Of a stretch of 36,454 nt of DNA, positions 8,674-19,064 are shown piece by piece (positions within the stretch are counted from its first letter, which is position 1; every line of letters starts with the position of its first letter). Under the pieces are notes generated by a model that worked only from the letters and a program-made list of their open reading frames with translations, was not told where the DNA came from and did not search any database. This DNA comes from Chara braunii (taxonomy: Eukaryota > Streptophyta > Charophyceae > Charales > Characeae), in assembly GCA_003427395.1 (NCBI GenBank), contig BFEA01000013.1, positions 3,424,977-3,461,430 of the forward strand, given 5' to 3'. The position numbers and the translations under genes were made by a program.

Positions 8674-10387
8674 ATGGCAGTCTTAATAGAAAAGGACTAT
8701 AATGAAGCATTAGAGAAGGAAAGGAGGATAATTAAAGGGTTAAGAGAGGATGCATTCAAGGGAGGAGGGATTACCCTAGAGAGGTTCAAGATAATGAAGG
8801 TAGGGGCGGATGACTTCCTCCTACCGGCTGAGAGAAATTTCATAAGTGAATTATGTCAGAAATACAGTGGTGCCTTTTCCTTTAATGATCAGGAGAGGGG
8901 ACGACTGGACGTTGACATGATCAAGATGGTCAAGATCTGGACCGTTCCTCACACGCCTTGGAATGATAGACCTACGAAATATGCTCAAAAGGAAAAAAAG
9001 GAGGTAATGAAATACATAAACCAGAAGATCGCCTCTAACGTTGCAGAACCAACGGATGGTGCTTATGCCAATCACTGGTTTTGTTTTTGGAAGCCAGGCG
9101 GAGGTATGCGCTGAATACAAAACTTGCAGAAGTTGAATTCGGTAACTATTCGCGATGCGGGTAGCCTACCGAATGCGGATTTGTTGGCCGAGTCTTTCGC
9201 CGGAAGGAGCATTTACTCCCTAGTGGACTTATACTCCAGCTATGACCAGTTCCCCATAGATCCTACTAGTCGACCTATCACCGCCATACACACGCCTAGA
9301 GGCCTCGTACAAATGTGTGTGGTGCCTCAAGGGTGGACGAATGGGGTCGCGGTTGTCCAACGAGATATGTTGAAGGTCATGGAGGACATATGCCAGAGGT
9401 CACGTTCCCATACATCGATGACAATCCGGTTAAAGGACCAAAGGAAAAGGATGAGACCTTAGTGGATGGTCGAGTTAGGCGGTTTATGTGGGAACATGCT
9501 CAGGGAGTTGCGAAAGTACTAAAAAGGTTGTTTAAGTACAATCTAACAGCTAGCGGACCGAAATCACTACTGTTCCAAAGAGAGGTAACGATCTTGGGTT
9601 TCAGGTGCTTCCTGGAAGGGAGAAGCCCCGATCCTAAGAAGGTGGATAAAATTCTGAACTGGCCTATGCCTCTAAGGACGGTTAGGGAAGTAAGGAGTTT
9701 CCTAGGGGTCTGCAGCTTCTGGCGGATCTTCATTCCCGAATTTGTCAGGATAGTCGAACCCCTTAGAGAAATGGTGCAACAAGGAGCTCGCTTAGAGTGG
9801 TCTGACCAAAGAGAGAAGGCTGCGCGGACGCTTCAAGATAAGTTAAGAGATGGCGGGGTCGTACTAGGAGTGCCCAACTTCGACGATGAAAGGGACAGGC
9901 CCTTCATCATTGACGCCGACGGCGGCCCCATAGCATTAGGAGGAGTGCTTGTGCAGCAAGACGAAAATGGTAAAGAAAGACCACTTATATTTGAGAGTCG
10001 CACTCTTAATTCGGTTGAGAGAGGCTATATTCAGTTTAGGAAGGAGTTTCTGGCAATCCTGCACTGTCTCATAGTGTTCAGACACTACATTATGGGACGA
10101 GGATTCCACGGCAGTAATTGGGGCTGCTAAGAGACATCAACAAGTAGATGCTACGGTTAGTAGGTGAATAGCTCATATATGGACGCATGATTTTATATTA
10201 GAAAAGGTACCTACTGATAAGAATCGAGCTGATGGGTTAAGCCGCGTGGAATGGGGATCGATAGATAATGAATCTTTTGAAGAGGCGCCTTTCGTTGACG
10301 AATTCCTTATGGGGGACGATGATGAAGGGTTACCTCCTGCTCCCAATTGTTATACGGCCTCAGCCATGGCCACCAGTAGAGAAGACT
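8674..10387 (+). pseudogene. Reverse transcriptase and RNase H of element A (broken)
   Basis: RNA-dependent DNA polymerase plus RNase H of a Ty3/gypsy Pol, spread over three frames. Residues from 8674 form the pre-RT and finger region (PWNDRPTKYAQKEKKEV, FWKPGGGMR). A stop at 9112-9114 interrupts it. RT then continues with SLVDLYSSYDQFPIDP and VVPQGWTNG, and a frameshift near 9393 precedes the catalytic YIDD (9411-9422). The thumb FLGVCSFWRIFIPEF follows. RNase H has its first Asp in FIIDADGG (9911-9913) and Glu in FRKEFLAIL (10044-10046). After about 10110 the frame breaks. The typical tail WTHDFILEKVP..KNRADGLSRVEW follows in another frame, with a TGA (10165-10167) where the family usually has Trp. 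The catalytic residues seen are intact but the frame is not. Confidence 0.8.
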
Positions 10388-10491
10388 GATGGGGTGAAAA
10401 GGAAGATCCCTACCTCCACTGCCTTTTAATTCAAGAGGATGAGGAAGAACAGGCCGTTGTTGCAGCTCATGAGCTGGCTGAGAGTTCAACA

Positions 10492-11867
10492 ATGGCTAAG
10501 CGTCGATTGAATGAGATAGACGATGGGTCACAAGATCTGGAGCAGAGTAAGGATGATGAGGGAAGGTTTAGAAAGAAAGAATATGATGGAGAATATAAGA
10601 GGATCGGTATGGTGATGAATAAAAATCACTTTAAGTTCTACCATGAGAGAACAAAGAGGACCTCTAGGCTACGTAGGGGTCACCTCTTTGTAGATGCTAA
10701 GGAAGGACTACCGCCGCTGAAAGTGGTGTGTGGTAGAGAAAGGCAGCTAGAGGTGATCGTCGCGCTGCATGAAGGTCTAGCAGGGGGTCATAGGGGTGCT
10801 AATGCTACGTACTATAAAGTATCTCGACTATATCACTGGGACTGTCTGAGGGATATGGTTATGAGATATTGTAAGTCATGTGAAGTCTGTCAGAAAAGAT
10901 CATCTATGAGACTGATTGAACCCCTATACCCCACTATTCTTGTTGAGCCTGGTAGTATTGTTCACCTTGATCTAATTACTATGCCACCTGGTAAGGATGG
11001 AATGAAATATATACTAAATATGAAAGAGAATATGTCTGGTTATGTCGAAGTCCATCCGTAAGAAAACAGCAAAAACAGTGGCAGATTGGATCGAGAAATC
11101 TACCTAAGGTACCCTTTCATACGTGAGTTTTTGGCTGATCAGAGATCAGAATTCAAAAACGAGATGGTCAGAAAGCTCATGTTCAGACTCGGAGTCAGAG
11201 TCAGATTTGTGACGCCATATCATCCTCAGGCTAATGCACCGGTGGAAAGAGGTCACAAGACTCTAAAGGATGCTATATCAAAGTGGTGTCGAGGTGATTT
11301 CAGAAGCTGGCCATCCTTATTGAGAGCGGTTGTCTATGCTGACAATGTGACTGTCAAACGGACTACAGGTAATGCACCTGTTACACTCTGGAACGGCCGA
11401 TATGCTACTTCTCCCGTTGAGAACCTGGTTGAGACCTGGACCCATGAGGCACAGAGAGAGTCTTACTCCACAGAGGAGTTACTGAGACTGAGGATCAGGC
11501 AGATCAAGGAAGTGGGCGAGGTCATAATCGAGGCCACAAAGAGGATGTCAGACAGCAGGTTATCTGACCAGACACGGTGGAACAGCAAGAGGTACATCAG
11601 GAAGGAACGACTTCAGGTCGGGAATATTGTACTTCTGCATGATACATCTCTCGAGACGAAGTGGACTAAGAGATTGGAGGTCAGGTGGATAGGACCTTTC
11701 AGATTATCAGAGAGGTTGAAGGCAAGGCCTATGAGTTAGCAGAGATGGATGGTACAATATCCCAAGGTATAATATCCGGTTCCCGGCTCCGAAAATTCAT
11801 ACTTAGAGATGAAGATCTGATTCCGAGTTCGGGCAGAGTGATGAGGCGAGGCCCGAGAACCGTCTAG
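10492..11867 (+). pseudogene. Integrase of element A (broken, catalytic triad retained)
   Basis: The enzyme that would insert element cDNA. The N-terminal HHCC zinc domain is visible: His 10768 and 10789, then CKSCEVCQKR with Cys at 10879 and 10888. The catalytic core has Asp in VHLDLITMP (10969-10971), Asp in FLADQRSEF (11137-11139) and Glu in APVERGHKTL (11245-11247). There are 35 residues between the last two, a textbook D,D(35)E spacing. A frameshift with a stop at 11059-11061 splits the core, and another near 11690 splits the C-terminal barrel (VRWIGPF, then KAYELAEMDG). The stop is TAG 11865-11867. The usual Asp of the VVVD segment is replaced by an NMKENMSGYVE motif. No chromodomain is seen, in contrast to element B. 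Confidence 0.8.
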
Positions 11868-11914
11868 CATCAGCTTAGACATGCTGAGATGCGGCCAGTA
11901 TGCCCTGAGCATTT

Positions 11915-12450
11915 GTTGGGACGTGGTGAGAGTGCCGCCAACTTCAGAGGATTATGAGCTGGGATGTGGACAGTGTTGCCGCCAGCTACAGATGATGATA
12001 ATTATTGGCTGGGATGTGGCCAGTGAGCCGCCAGCTATCGATGATTATGAGCTGGGATNTGGACAATGTTGCCGCCAGCTACAGATGATGATGATTATTG
12101 GTTGGGATGTGGCCAGTAAGCCACCATCTATCCATGATTATGAGCTGGGATGTGGGCAGTGTTGCCGCCAGCTGCAGATGATGATGATTATTGGCTAGGA
12201 TGTGGCCAGCGAGCCACCAGCTATCGATGATTATGAGCTGGGATGTGGACAGTGTTGCCGCCAAGTACAGATGATGAAGATTATTTGCTGGGACGTAGCC
12301 AGTGAGCTGCCAGCTATCGATGATGATTATGAGTTGGGACGTGGCCAGTGAGCCGCCAGCTATCGATGATGATTATGAGTTGGGACGTGGCCAGTGAGCC
12401 GCCAACTATCGATGATGATTTTGTACTGGGACGTGGTCCGTGTGCCGCCA
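11915..12450 (+). repeat. Two-phase tandem repeat between pol and the 3' LTR
   Basis: About eleven half-units of 43-50 bp contain GCTGGGATGTGG. They alternate between a type with ACAGTGTTGCCGCCAGCTAC and a type with CCAGTGAGCCGCCAGCTATC, so the true period is about 93 bp. The last units all belong to the second type. One N lies at 12059. Tandem repeats in this position are known from giant plant gypsy elements of the Ogre type. Confidence 0.85.
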
Positions 12451-13390
12451 GCAGCAGCCGACAGTCAACTGCTATGATTTCGGATGCCGGAGCTGGATAC
12501 GAGCAGCCTATGATGGCTCAGCTCAATGGTGGACTCATGTGTCTGTCGGGCCCAGATTGGCCCCAATTTTGTACGAATGTAAGTTAAAATTTTAAATTTC
12601 AGTTCATTGCATTGTATCTGGCTTGTCACGTGTCAGTCATGGGATATGCCTGGGGGATTGGGAGGCAGTTCTTGGGATTTCAGTTCTTGCCTCTTATTGT
12701 ATTTTATTGGTCTGCATGGCATTGTGGAATGAATGGTTGTGGGATAATGTGAAGATATGTTTTCTTCCTCTCATAAGTCAGCGCTCAATTGATGGGGCAA
12801 CCTCCTAGTACAATAGCATAAGAAGGATTGCCCAACATCATCTGACACAAGTTGACAAGTTATTCCTGAAAGACGGTGGTACTTAACCTAGTGGAGTGTT
12901 TCAGTGGCAAGGGACTCAGCATCATCGGATTGGGTTCCTCTCCAGATGAGCCTTCGCGGTTAGATACTGTCGAGCTCTAAAGGGATAGGTATTCAGTCAT
13001 GTGTCATAGTCGCTGGAGTGATCTGTCCGATCTTGTGGTCGGGGCGAAGAACACTCAGCATCGCAGCGGGTTGGAGCTTGCTGCATTCTTCTTGATGCAA
13101 GGAGTGTTCCCATTGCAGTCGTCGGGTTCTCACAACGGTTCACCGGCAAGAATCTAACCACAGTGGCGTCCCCTGCGGTGTCAGCACTTATCTCCCTCAT
13201 GAAAAGGCAAAGAGTTTCAACTGCGCCTCTTGAGCAAGAGATGATTCCCTAAAGCAGGTTCTCACAGGTCCAAAGGCTAGCTAGGTTGACGGGGCGTCCG
13301 AGCCATAGCGGCTGATAGCCTCGAACCCTCGGGTGGTTAGCCGTTCCCGAGTCACCGCGTGGTGACCTGGTCCGCCTGCTGATTGAGATA
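12451..13390 (+). other. Element A 3' untranslated region, no gene seen
   Basis: About 940 bases without tandem repeats or recognisable protein motifs; short frames are present but look random. It probably belongs to the long non-coding stretch between integrase and the 3' LTR. I could not place a polypurine tract with confidence; a purine-rich AGAGGAGGAAGGATGG lies at about 13602-13617. Confidence 0.45.
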
Positions 13391-13394
13391 TGTT

Positions 13395-13874
13395 TTATAT
13401 GATGCCTCTATATATCAGATAGCATACGAGGCCGCACAGTTCAAACTGGCATATGAAGAATAGCACAAGTATGAGGCACAAGCGATGGTTGGGCGGCGCA
13501 GGCTGACGGTCGACGGGCGGATCTGGTACACGTGGCAACGGCGGTGGCGCAGGGCGAGGCGGATGTGCCAGGACGGCGAGTTGGCGAGGATGAGGTTGAG
13601 CAGAGGAGGAAGGATGGTATGGCGAGGGGTAAGATCGAGAAGGCGGTTCGAAGCGTGGAGGCGGACTGCCGTAGCGCTGCTCGTATTTATATGTATAGTA
13701 CATCATTGACCTCGGCGACGGTGTGCGCTCGCGCCGGTTCTCTAGGCGATGGCGCAAGCGCGTTCCTTCCCATCTCTCCTCCTCCTCCTCTTCTGGTCTC
13801 TCCTCCTCGTACGTCAGATAGATTGGTTGATCTCTCCCACGTCCAGCGCCCGAGCCTCGCGTCTTTGGCGCCAT
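13395..13874 (-). pseudogene. Antisense gag-N-terminus-like ORF inside element A
   Basis: A 159-codon minus-strand frame from ATG 13874. It starts MAPKTRGSGAGRGRDQ, followed by an acidic run (about residues 22-33), an Arg-rich stretch and a long Pro/Ser/Tyr-rich region. The last 30 residues are hydrophobic and look like out-of-frame sequence. Basic MAPKTRG-type starts with charged and Pro-rich tails are common in Ty3/gypsy Gag proteins, so this may be the 5' end of another element in reverse orientation. Alternatively it is an antisense accessory ORF, as some giant plant gypsy elements carry. A minus-strand TATA box lies about 160 bases upstream (14032-14038), which supports real transcription. 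Confidence 0.4.
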
Positions 13875-14031
13875 GGCAAAGGCTGATTAGCTGCGCGACG
13901 ATAAGGAATAGCGCGGCAAGAGCTCAAGCAAGTTGAGAGCGATGAAAGCAGTGGCAGTCGCGAGAGCGTAATAGCGCAGCACACTTAATGATGTAAATTC
14001 TAGTGAGAATGATGAGAGTAAGTTCTTATCC

Positions 14032-14038
14032 CTTTATA
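14032..14038 (-). promoter_or_regulatory. Minus-strand TATA box (TATAAAG)
   Basis: Read on the minus strand the sequence is CTACTATAAAGGGATAAG, about 160 bases before the antisense ATG at 13874. Distance and sequence fit a core promoter for the antisense gag-like ORF. Confidence 0.35.
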
Positions 14039-14510
14039 GTAGAGGGATCCTGGCGGGGACGCCAAGAATGGGGTTTGGTATGGTTGTCAGACAGCGGCGC
14101 GCCGCGTCAACATATAGTTGACTCGTCGCGGCCAGCCTCCACGCCATAAGACTGCATATGGTCACGATCAGCAGAATGTTGACACGTTGGTTTGGCCCTT
14201 GGGTCGAGTCAGCGAACAAGACGGCTCGACGGTCCAGCCCCATGGAGATCGAATCATGGCTTTTGGGCTGAACCGCCGCGTCTGCGAGGGCCAGATTAGT
14301 AGGGCTCATTCCAAACGGTACTAAAAACGGACCAAGGGTTAGTGAGAAAAATAGAATTGACCACTTGGGACCGGACTCACCGTGTCGGGGAGAGTACGGC
14401 CCGAAATGGTCAAGGGGTATACGGGATTGGGCCCCTTATTAGCGATAAGAGGGGTGTTTTGTTTTCGAGGGCAAGGCCGACCCTTAGTATTCCAAAGTCG
14501 GGCCACTTTT

Positions 14511-14912
14511 AGCCCGACACTAATTTTAGTGTCAGTCTGTGTTATTTTTAGCGTAGGGCACGCTATTTTTAGCGCAGGCCTAAGTTATTTTTAGCGCAGG
14601 CGTGAGTTATTTTTAGCACAGGCTAAATATAGCACAGGCCCTCGCTATTTTTATCCCAAGCCCCATGCTAATTTTAGCAAAGGCCCGCGCTATATTTAGC
14701 GCAGGTCCGTGCTATTTATAACTCGGGACTGACTGTTCGTGTCCCAAAGTCGGGACTGTCCCAATCCCGTGCTAATTTTAGCGCAGTCCCGCGCTAATTT
14801 TAGCACAAGCCCGCACTATATTTAGCGCAGGCCCGTGCTATTTTTAGCATGGGACTGATTGTTCGTGTCCCGAAGTCGGGACAGTCCCACTCCCGCGCTA
14901 ATTTTAGCTCAG
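14511..14912 (+). repeat. U3 minisatellite GCTATTTTTAGCGCAGGCCC, 24-28 bp units
   Basis: About fourteen units have the core CTA(A/T)TTTTAGC(G/A)CAGGCC. They are interrupted twice, 126 bp apart, by a block GTTCGTGTCCC(A/G)AAGTCGGGAC that can fold into a hairpin (14741-14756 and 14867-14882). The array ends about 50 bases before the TATA box. Confidence 0.85.
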
Positions 14913-14964
14913 GCCTTTTAGCCCAAGGACTGCTGTACCTTGCCCAATCACCCGGCCTCTTCAC

Positions 14965-14972
14965 TATAAAAG
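14965..14972 (+). promoter_or_regulatory. LTR core promoter TATA box (TATAAAAG)
   Basis: CACTATAAAAGAGAGGCCGA has the consensus plant TATA form. The transcription start is expected about 25-35 bases downstream, near 14995, at the purine-rich AGAAGAGGGAGAAGC. It sits just after the U3 minisatellite, as expected for an LTR promoter driving element A type transcripts rightwards. Confidence 0.6.
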
Positions 14973-15369
14973 AGAGGCCGAGCCACTTGAGAAGAGGGAG
15001 AAGCTTTATTTGCGGGAATGCGGAAGCACTGGTGGAATGGCAAGCGGGAGCTGCAGCATTGGAACAAGGGAAGGAGAAAGACAAGGCAAGCAAGGGAGAG
15101 GTAAAGGAGTGGGGCAGCTTGTGGAAGAGGTAGTCCTGGTTCTCACTAGGGTCATAGCCCTCTCCCTTGCCTCCCCTCTTATCGCTCTCTCCCTTTGCTC
15201 TCTTCTCTCCTTCTCTTCTTTCTTCCCTCTCCTTACCCACTTCCGTCATCCCTCATTTAGTCAGACCGGTCGCTTATGAATAAGCCCCGGTTTTTATTTT
15301 ATTCTATTCTATTTTTATCTCCGGCGTGCATCATTATCGCACAAGGGTTATCGTATGACTGTGCGCCTC

Positions 15370-15660
15370 GACCGAGAGCACAAGGGTTACTGTATGTCCG
15401 TGCCCTGCGCCAATGAGCATCTAAGCGCCCTGCGCCAGTGAGTATCTGAGCGCACCACGCTAATGAGTATCTGTACATCTTAGCGCCCTACGCCAATGAG
15501 TATCTGAGCGCACCGCGCTAATGAGTATCTGTACATCTGAGCGCCCTGCGCCAACGAGTATCTGAGCGCACCGCGCTAATAAGTATCTGTATATCTGAGC
15601 GCATCAAGCCAATGAGTATCAAGGTCACCGAACATCTGAGCGTACCGCGCCAAAGAGCAT
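15370..15660 (+). repeat. GCGC(C/A)CTGCGCCAATGAGTATCTG tandem repeat
   Basis: Alternating blocks of about 28 bp (CTGCGCCAATGAGTATCTGAGCG and CCGCGCTAATGAGTATCTGTACATCTGAG) form a compound repeat of about 57 bp. The GAGTAT core is shared with the downstream arrays. Confidence 0.8.
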
Positions 15661-15683
15661 CAATGACGCTGTATGTCTCAGCG

Positions 15684-15815
15684 AACTGAGCAAGTCGATT
15701 TACCATGTCGTAGGCGCTTGAACTGAGCAAGTCGATTTACCGTGTCGTAGGCACTTGAACTGAGCAAGTCGATTTACCGTGCCGTAGGCACTTGAACTGA
15801 GCAAGTCGATTCATT
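15684..15815 (+). repeat. 37-bp tandem repeat CTGAGCAAGTCGATTTACCG, about 3.5 units
   Basis: Three full units and one partial unit of about 37 bp. The last unit runs directly into the 41-bp TTGTGCCAGC array, showing a gradual change of repeat type. Confidence 0.85.
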
Positions 15816-16316
15816 GTGCCAGCATGCACTCAAACTGAGTATCATTACGATTTATTGTGCCAGCAGGCACTCAGATCCAGTATCATTACGATTTATTGTG
15901 CCAGCACGCACTCAGATTGAGTATCATTGCGATTTATTGTGCCAACAGGCACCCAGATTGAGTATCATTGTGATTTATTGTGCCAGCAGGCACTCAAATT
16001 GAGTATCATTGTCGAGTTATTGTGCCTGCAGGCGCCCAGGTTGAGAATTATTGCCAATTTATTGTGCCAGCAGGCACTCAGATTGAGTATCATTGCCGAG
16101 TTATTGTGCCAGCAGGCGCCCAGGTTGAGAATTATTGCCAATTTATTGTGCCAGCAGGCTCTCAAATTGAGTATCTTCGCCAATTTACTGTGCCTGCAGG
16201 CCCCCGGATTGAGTACACTGATTTTGNTGTGCCAAGGGGCACCCAGACCGAGTAGATCGACTTTGGTATGCCAAGGGGCACTCAGATCAAGTACACTGAT
16301 TTTGCAAATGTGCGCA
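15814..16316 (+). repeat. 41-bp minisatellite TTGTGCCAGCAGGCACTCAG (3' copy)
   Basis: About twelve units; TTGTGC starts at 15814, 15855, 15896 and 15937, giving 41 bp. Each contains GAGTATCATT. The part from 16112 is the copy of 1-205. Confidence 0.9.
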
Positions 16317-16711
16317 CTCAAACTTGAGTGCAACACTGCGCCCTTAATTTGAGAAAGCCAATGATGCATNNGCGACTGTGNGCACTCAGATTTGAGTGCG
16401 ACANTGCGCTTCTTATCTGAGNANCCCGTTTTAATGATCTTGAGTATATGCGCNTGTGCGCACTCAGATTTGAATGCGACACTGCTCTCTTTATCTGAGA
16501 AACCCGCTTTGATGATTTTGAGTATGTGCGACAGTGCGCACTTTGTCTGTAAATTTGGCATGAAGATTTTGAACATGTGCAGCAGTGTGCACTCAATTTG
16601 AAAACTCAACATTGATCATTCCGAGCAAGTGAGACTGTGCGCTCTCGAATTTGGGTGTGACACTGCATGATCAATATCCAAAACCCGACTTTGATGATTT
16701 TGATTTTTGCT
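16317..16711 (+). repeat. About 70-bp degenerate tandem repeat (3' copy)
   Basis: Exact copy of 206-600 including its N bases (16370, 16371, 16381, 16404, 16422, 16424, 16454). Confidence 0.6.
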
Positions 16712-16738
16712 CAATCTGCGTACACTGCTTCTGATGAT

Positions 16739-18086
16739 TCTGAGTGCGCGCCCAGCCTCAATTTGGTCATTTGAGTGCGCGCCCAGTGTCAATTTGACCG
16801 TTTGAGTGCGCGCCCAGCCTCAGTTTGGTCGTTTGAGTGCGCGCCCAGTCTCAATTTGGCTGTTTGAGTGCGCGCCCAAGCTCAGACAAGTCGTTTGAGT
16901 GCGTGCCCAACCTCAATTTGGTTGTTTGAGTGCGCGCCCAGGCTCAGACAAGTTGTTTGAGTGCGCGCAGAGCCTCAGTTTGGCTGATCGAGTGCGCGCC
17001 CAGCCTCAGTTTGGCCGTTCGAGGGAGCGCCCAGTCTCAGTTCGGTTGTCAGAGTGCGAGCTCCTGCGCGCCCAAACTTGGCATTGCTGTTAGAGTGCGC
17101 GCCCCTACGCGCCCAAGTTTGGCATCGTTGTTAGAGTGTGCGCCCATGCACGCCCAAGCTTCGCATTGCTGTTAGAGTGCGCGCCCGTGCGCGCCCAAGC
17201 TTGGCATTGCTGATTGAGTGCGTGCCCAGGCGCGCCCAAGCTTTATATGGTTATTTGAGTGCGCGCCCATGCGCGCCCATGCTCAATATTGCTTTCAGAG
17301 TATGCGCCCGTGTATGCCCACGCCCGGTATTAGTTTTTGAGTGCGCGCCAGTGCGCACCCAGCCTTGATATTGATATTAGAGTGTGCGCCCATGCGCGCC
17401 CTAGCTTGGAATTGATCGAGTGCGCGCCCAGTCTCAGTTTGACTAATCGAGTGCGCGCACAGGTTTACTTTGGTTGTTCGAGTGCGCGCCCAGTCTCAGT
17501 CTGGCTGATCGAGTGTGTGCCCAGTCTCAGTTTGGCAGTTAAGAGTGCGCGCCCATGCGCGCCCAAGCTTGACATCGCTGTCAGAGTGCGCGCCCATGCG
17601 CGCCCAAGCTTGACATTGCTGCTAGAGTGTGCGCCCAAGCTTGACATTGCTGCTAGAGTGCGCGCGCGCCCATGCGCGCCCAAGCTTGACATTGCTGTTA
17701 GAGTGCGCACCCGTGCGCGCCCGAACTCGATATTGCTATATGAGTGTGCGCTCGTCTGCGCCCGAGCTCGGTATTGCTATATGAGTGCGCACCCGTGCGT
17801 GCCCAAGCTACATATTATCATTCGAGTATGCTCTCACCTGCGCCCATGATCAGTATTGCTACTTGAGTACGCGCCCATGCGCGCATATGCTCGGCATTGC
17901 GATTTGAGTGCGCGCCCATGCGCGCCCAAGCTTGGAACTGCAATTTGAGTGCGCGCCCATGCGCACCGAAGCTTGGAACTATGATTTGAGTGCGCGCCCA
18001 TGCGCGCCCAAGCTTAGTATTGCTCTTGAGTGTGTGCCCATGCGCACCTACGCTTGGTATTGTTACATGAGTGCGCCCTCGCTCGG
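16739..18086 (+). repeat. GAGTGCGCGCCC minisatellite (3' copy)
   Basis: Copy of 628-1975 at offset 16,111, same unit order throughout. Confidence 0.9.
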
Positions 18087-18091
18087 GTAGG

Positions 18092-18502
18092 CTACGTGAG
18101 TGAGTGCTATGATGATTCTAGGACGCGTATCCCGCCGATATGATGGTCGGGGATGCATGTCCAACGAGTGTGATTAGTCTTGAGGACGTGACTGGATGCC
18201 TCTGATGGTATGATTAGCCCCAAAATCCTGCTGATTTGATTTCTTGTTGATCAGTCTCTGCATGGACGATATCCATACCAGACTCCGTGCGTACGGTATT
18301 TTCCCCGCACACATGATATCAGGGCGGTCCGGTTTGCACGTGCAGTATTTTGCAACTGGCGTCTGCATAGATAATATCTTGATAATCAGCCCCTCTAAGT
18401 GACGATACTTGCAGTTAAGTCCTCATGTTCTAGTCCACTTGCTGCAGAGATGTTCATATGATATTGCTATGATGAGTTTTTGAGCTGCTGAGTTGCTGTT
18501 CA
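18092..18502 (+). other. Non-repetitive LTR segment (3' copy), no gene seen
   Basis: Copy of 1981-2391. Nothing recognisable on either strand. Confidence 0.6.
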
Positions 18503-18921
18503 GCCGGGCCCATTCAGGCGGGCCCCTATATCGAGTTGTTGTTGATCAGCCGGACCCATTCAGGCGCGCCCCTATATCGAGTTGTTTGCTGATTAGTCGG
18601 GCCCATTCAGGCGGGCCCCTATATCGAGTTGTTGTTGATCAGCCGGGCCCATTCAGGCGTGCCCCTATACCGAGTTGTTTGCTGATTAGCCGGGCCCATT
18701 CAGGCGGGCCCCTATATCGAGTTGTTTGCCGATAAGCCGGGCCCATTCAGGCGAGCCCCTATATCGAGTTGTTTGGTGATTAGCCAGGCCCATTCACGCG
18801 GGCCCCTATATCAAGTTGTTGTTGTTCAGCTGGGCCCATTCAGGCGGGCTCCTATACTGAGTTGATTGTTGTTCAGCCGGGCCCATTCAGGCGGGCCCCT
18901 ATATTGAATTGGTTGCCACCA
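18503..18921 (+). repeat. 46-47 bp GGGCCC minisatellite, 9 units (3' copy)
   Basis: Copy of 2392-2810 with the same nine units and the same spacer alternation. Confidence 0.93.
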
Positions 18922-19064
18922 GTTGGCTTGAGGGTCTATTGAGGAGCTGACCTCTTTGACCCTATCGAGTTCGGTTATTTTCGTGGGCTATTGATATCCC
19001 CCTCATCTCTCGGACATCATTGCTTGGCATAGCAGCTTGCTAGGGGCATTCTATATTATTTTGC

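Noticed and set aside
7123-10167. In-frame TAA/TAG/TGA stops as evidence of a reassigned genetic code
   Set aside because: All three stop codons occur inside pol, together with frameshifts, and the intact frames use normal stops; simple decay explains it.
12623-12808. 61-codon plus-strand frame with hydrophobic stretch after integrase (env-like?)
   Set aside because: Too short, no signal peptide, no glycoprotein features; an env-like gene is not supported.
14800-15249. 149-codon minus-strand frame over the LTR promoter
   Set aside because: It spans the U3 minisatellite, TATA box and CT-rich leader; composition-driven and without motifs.
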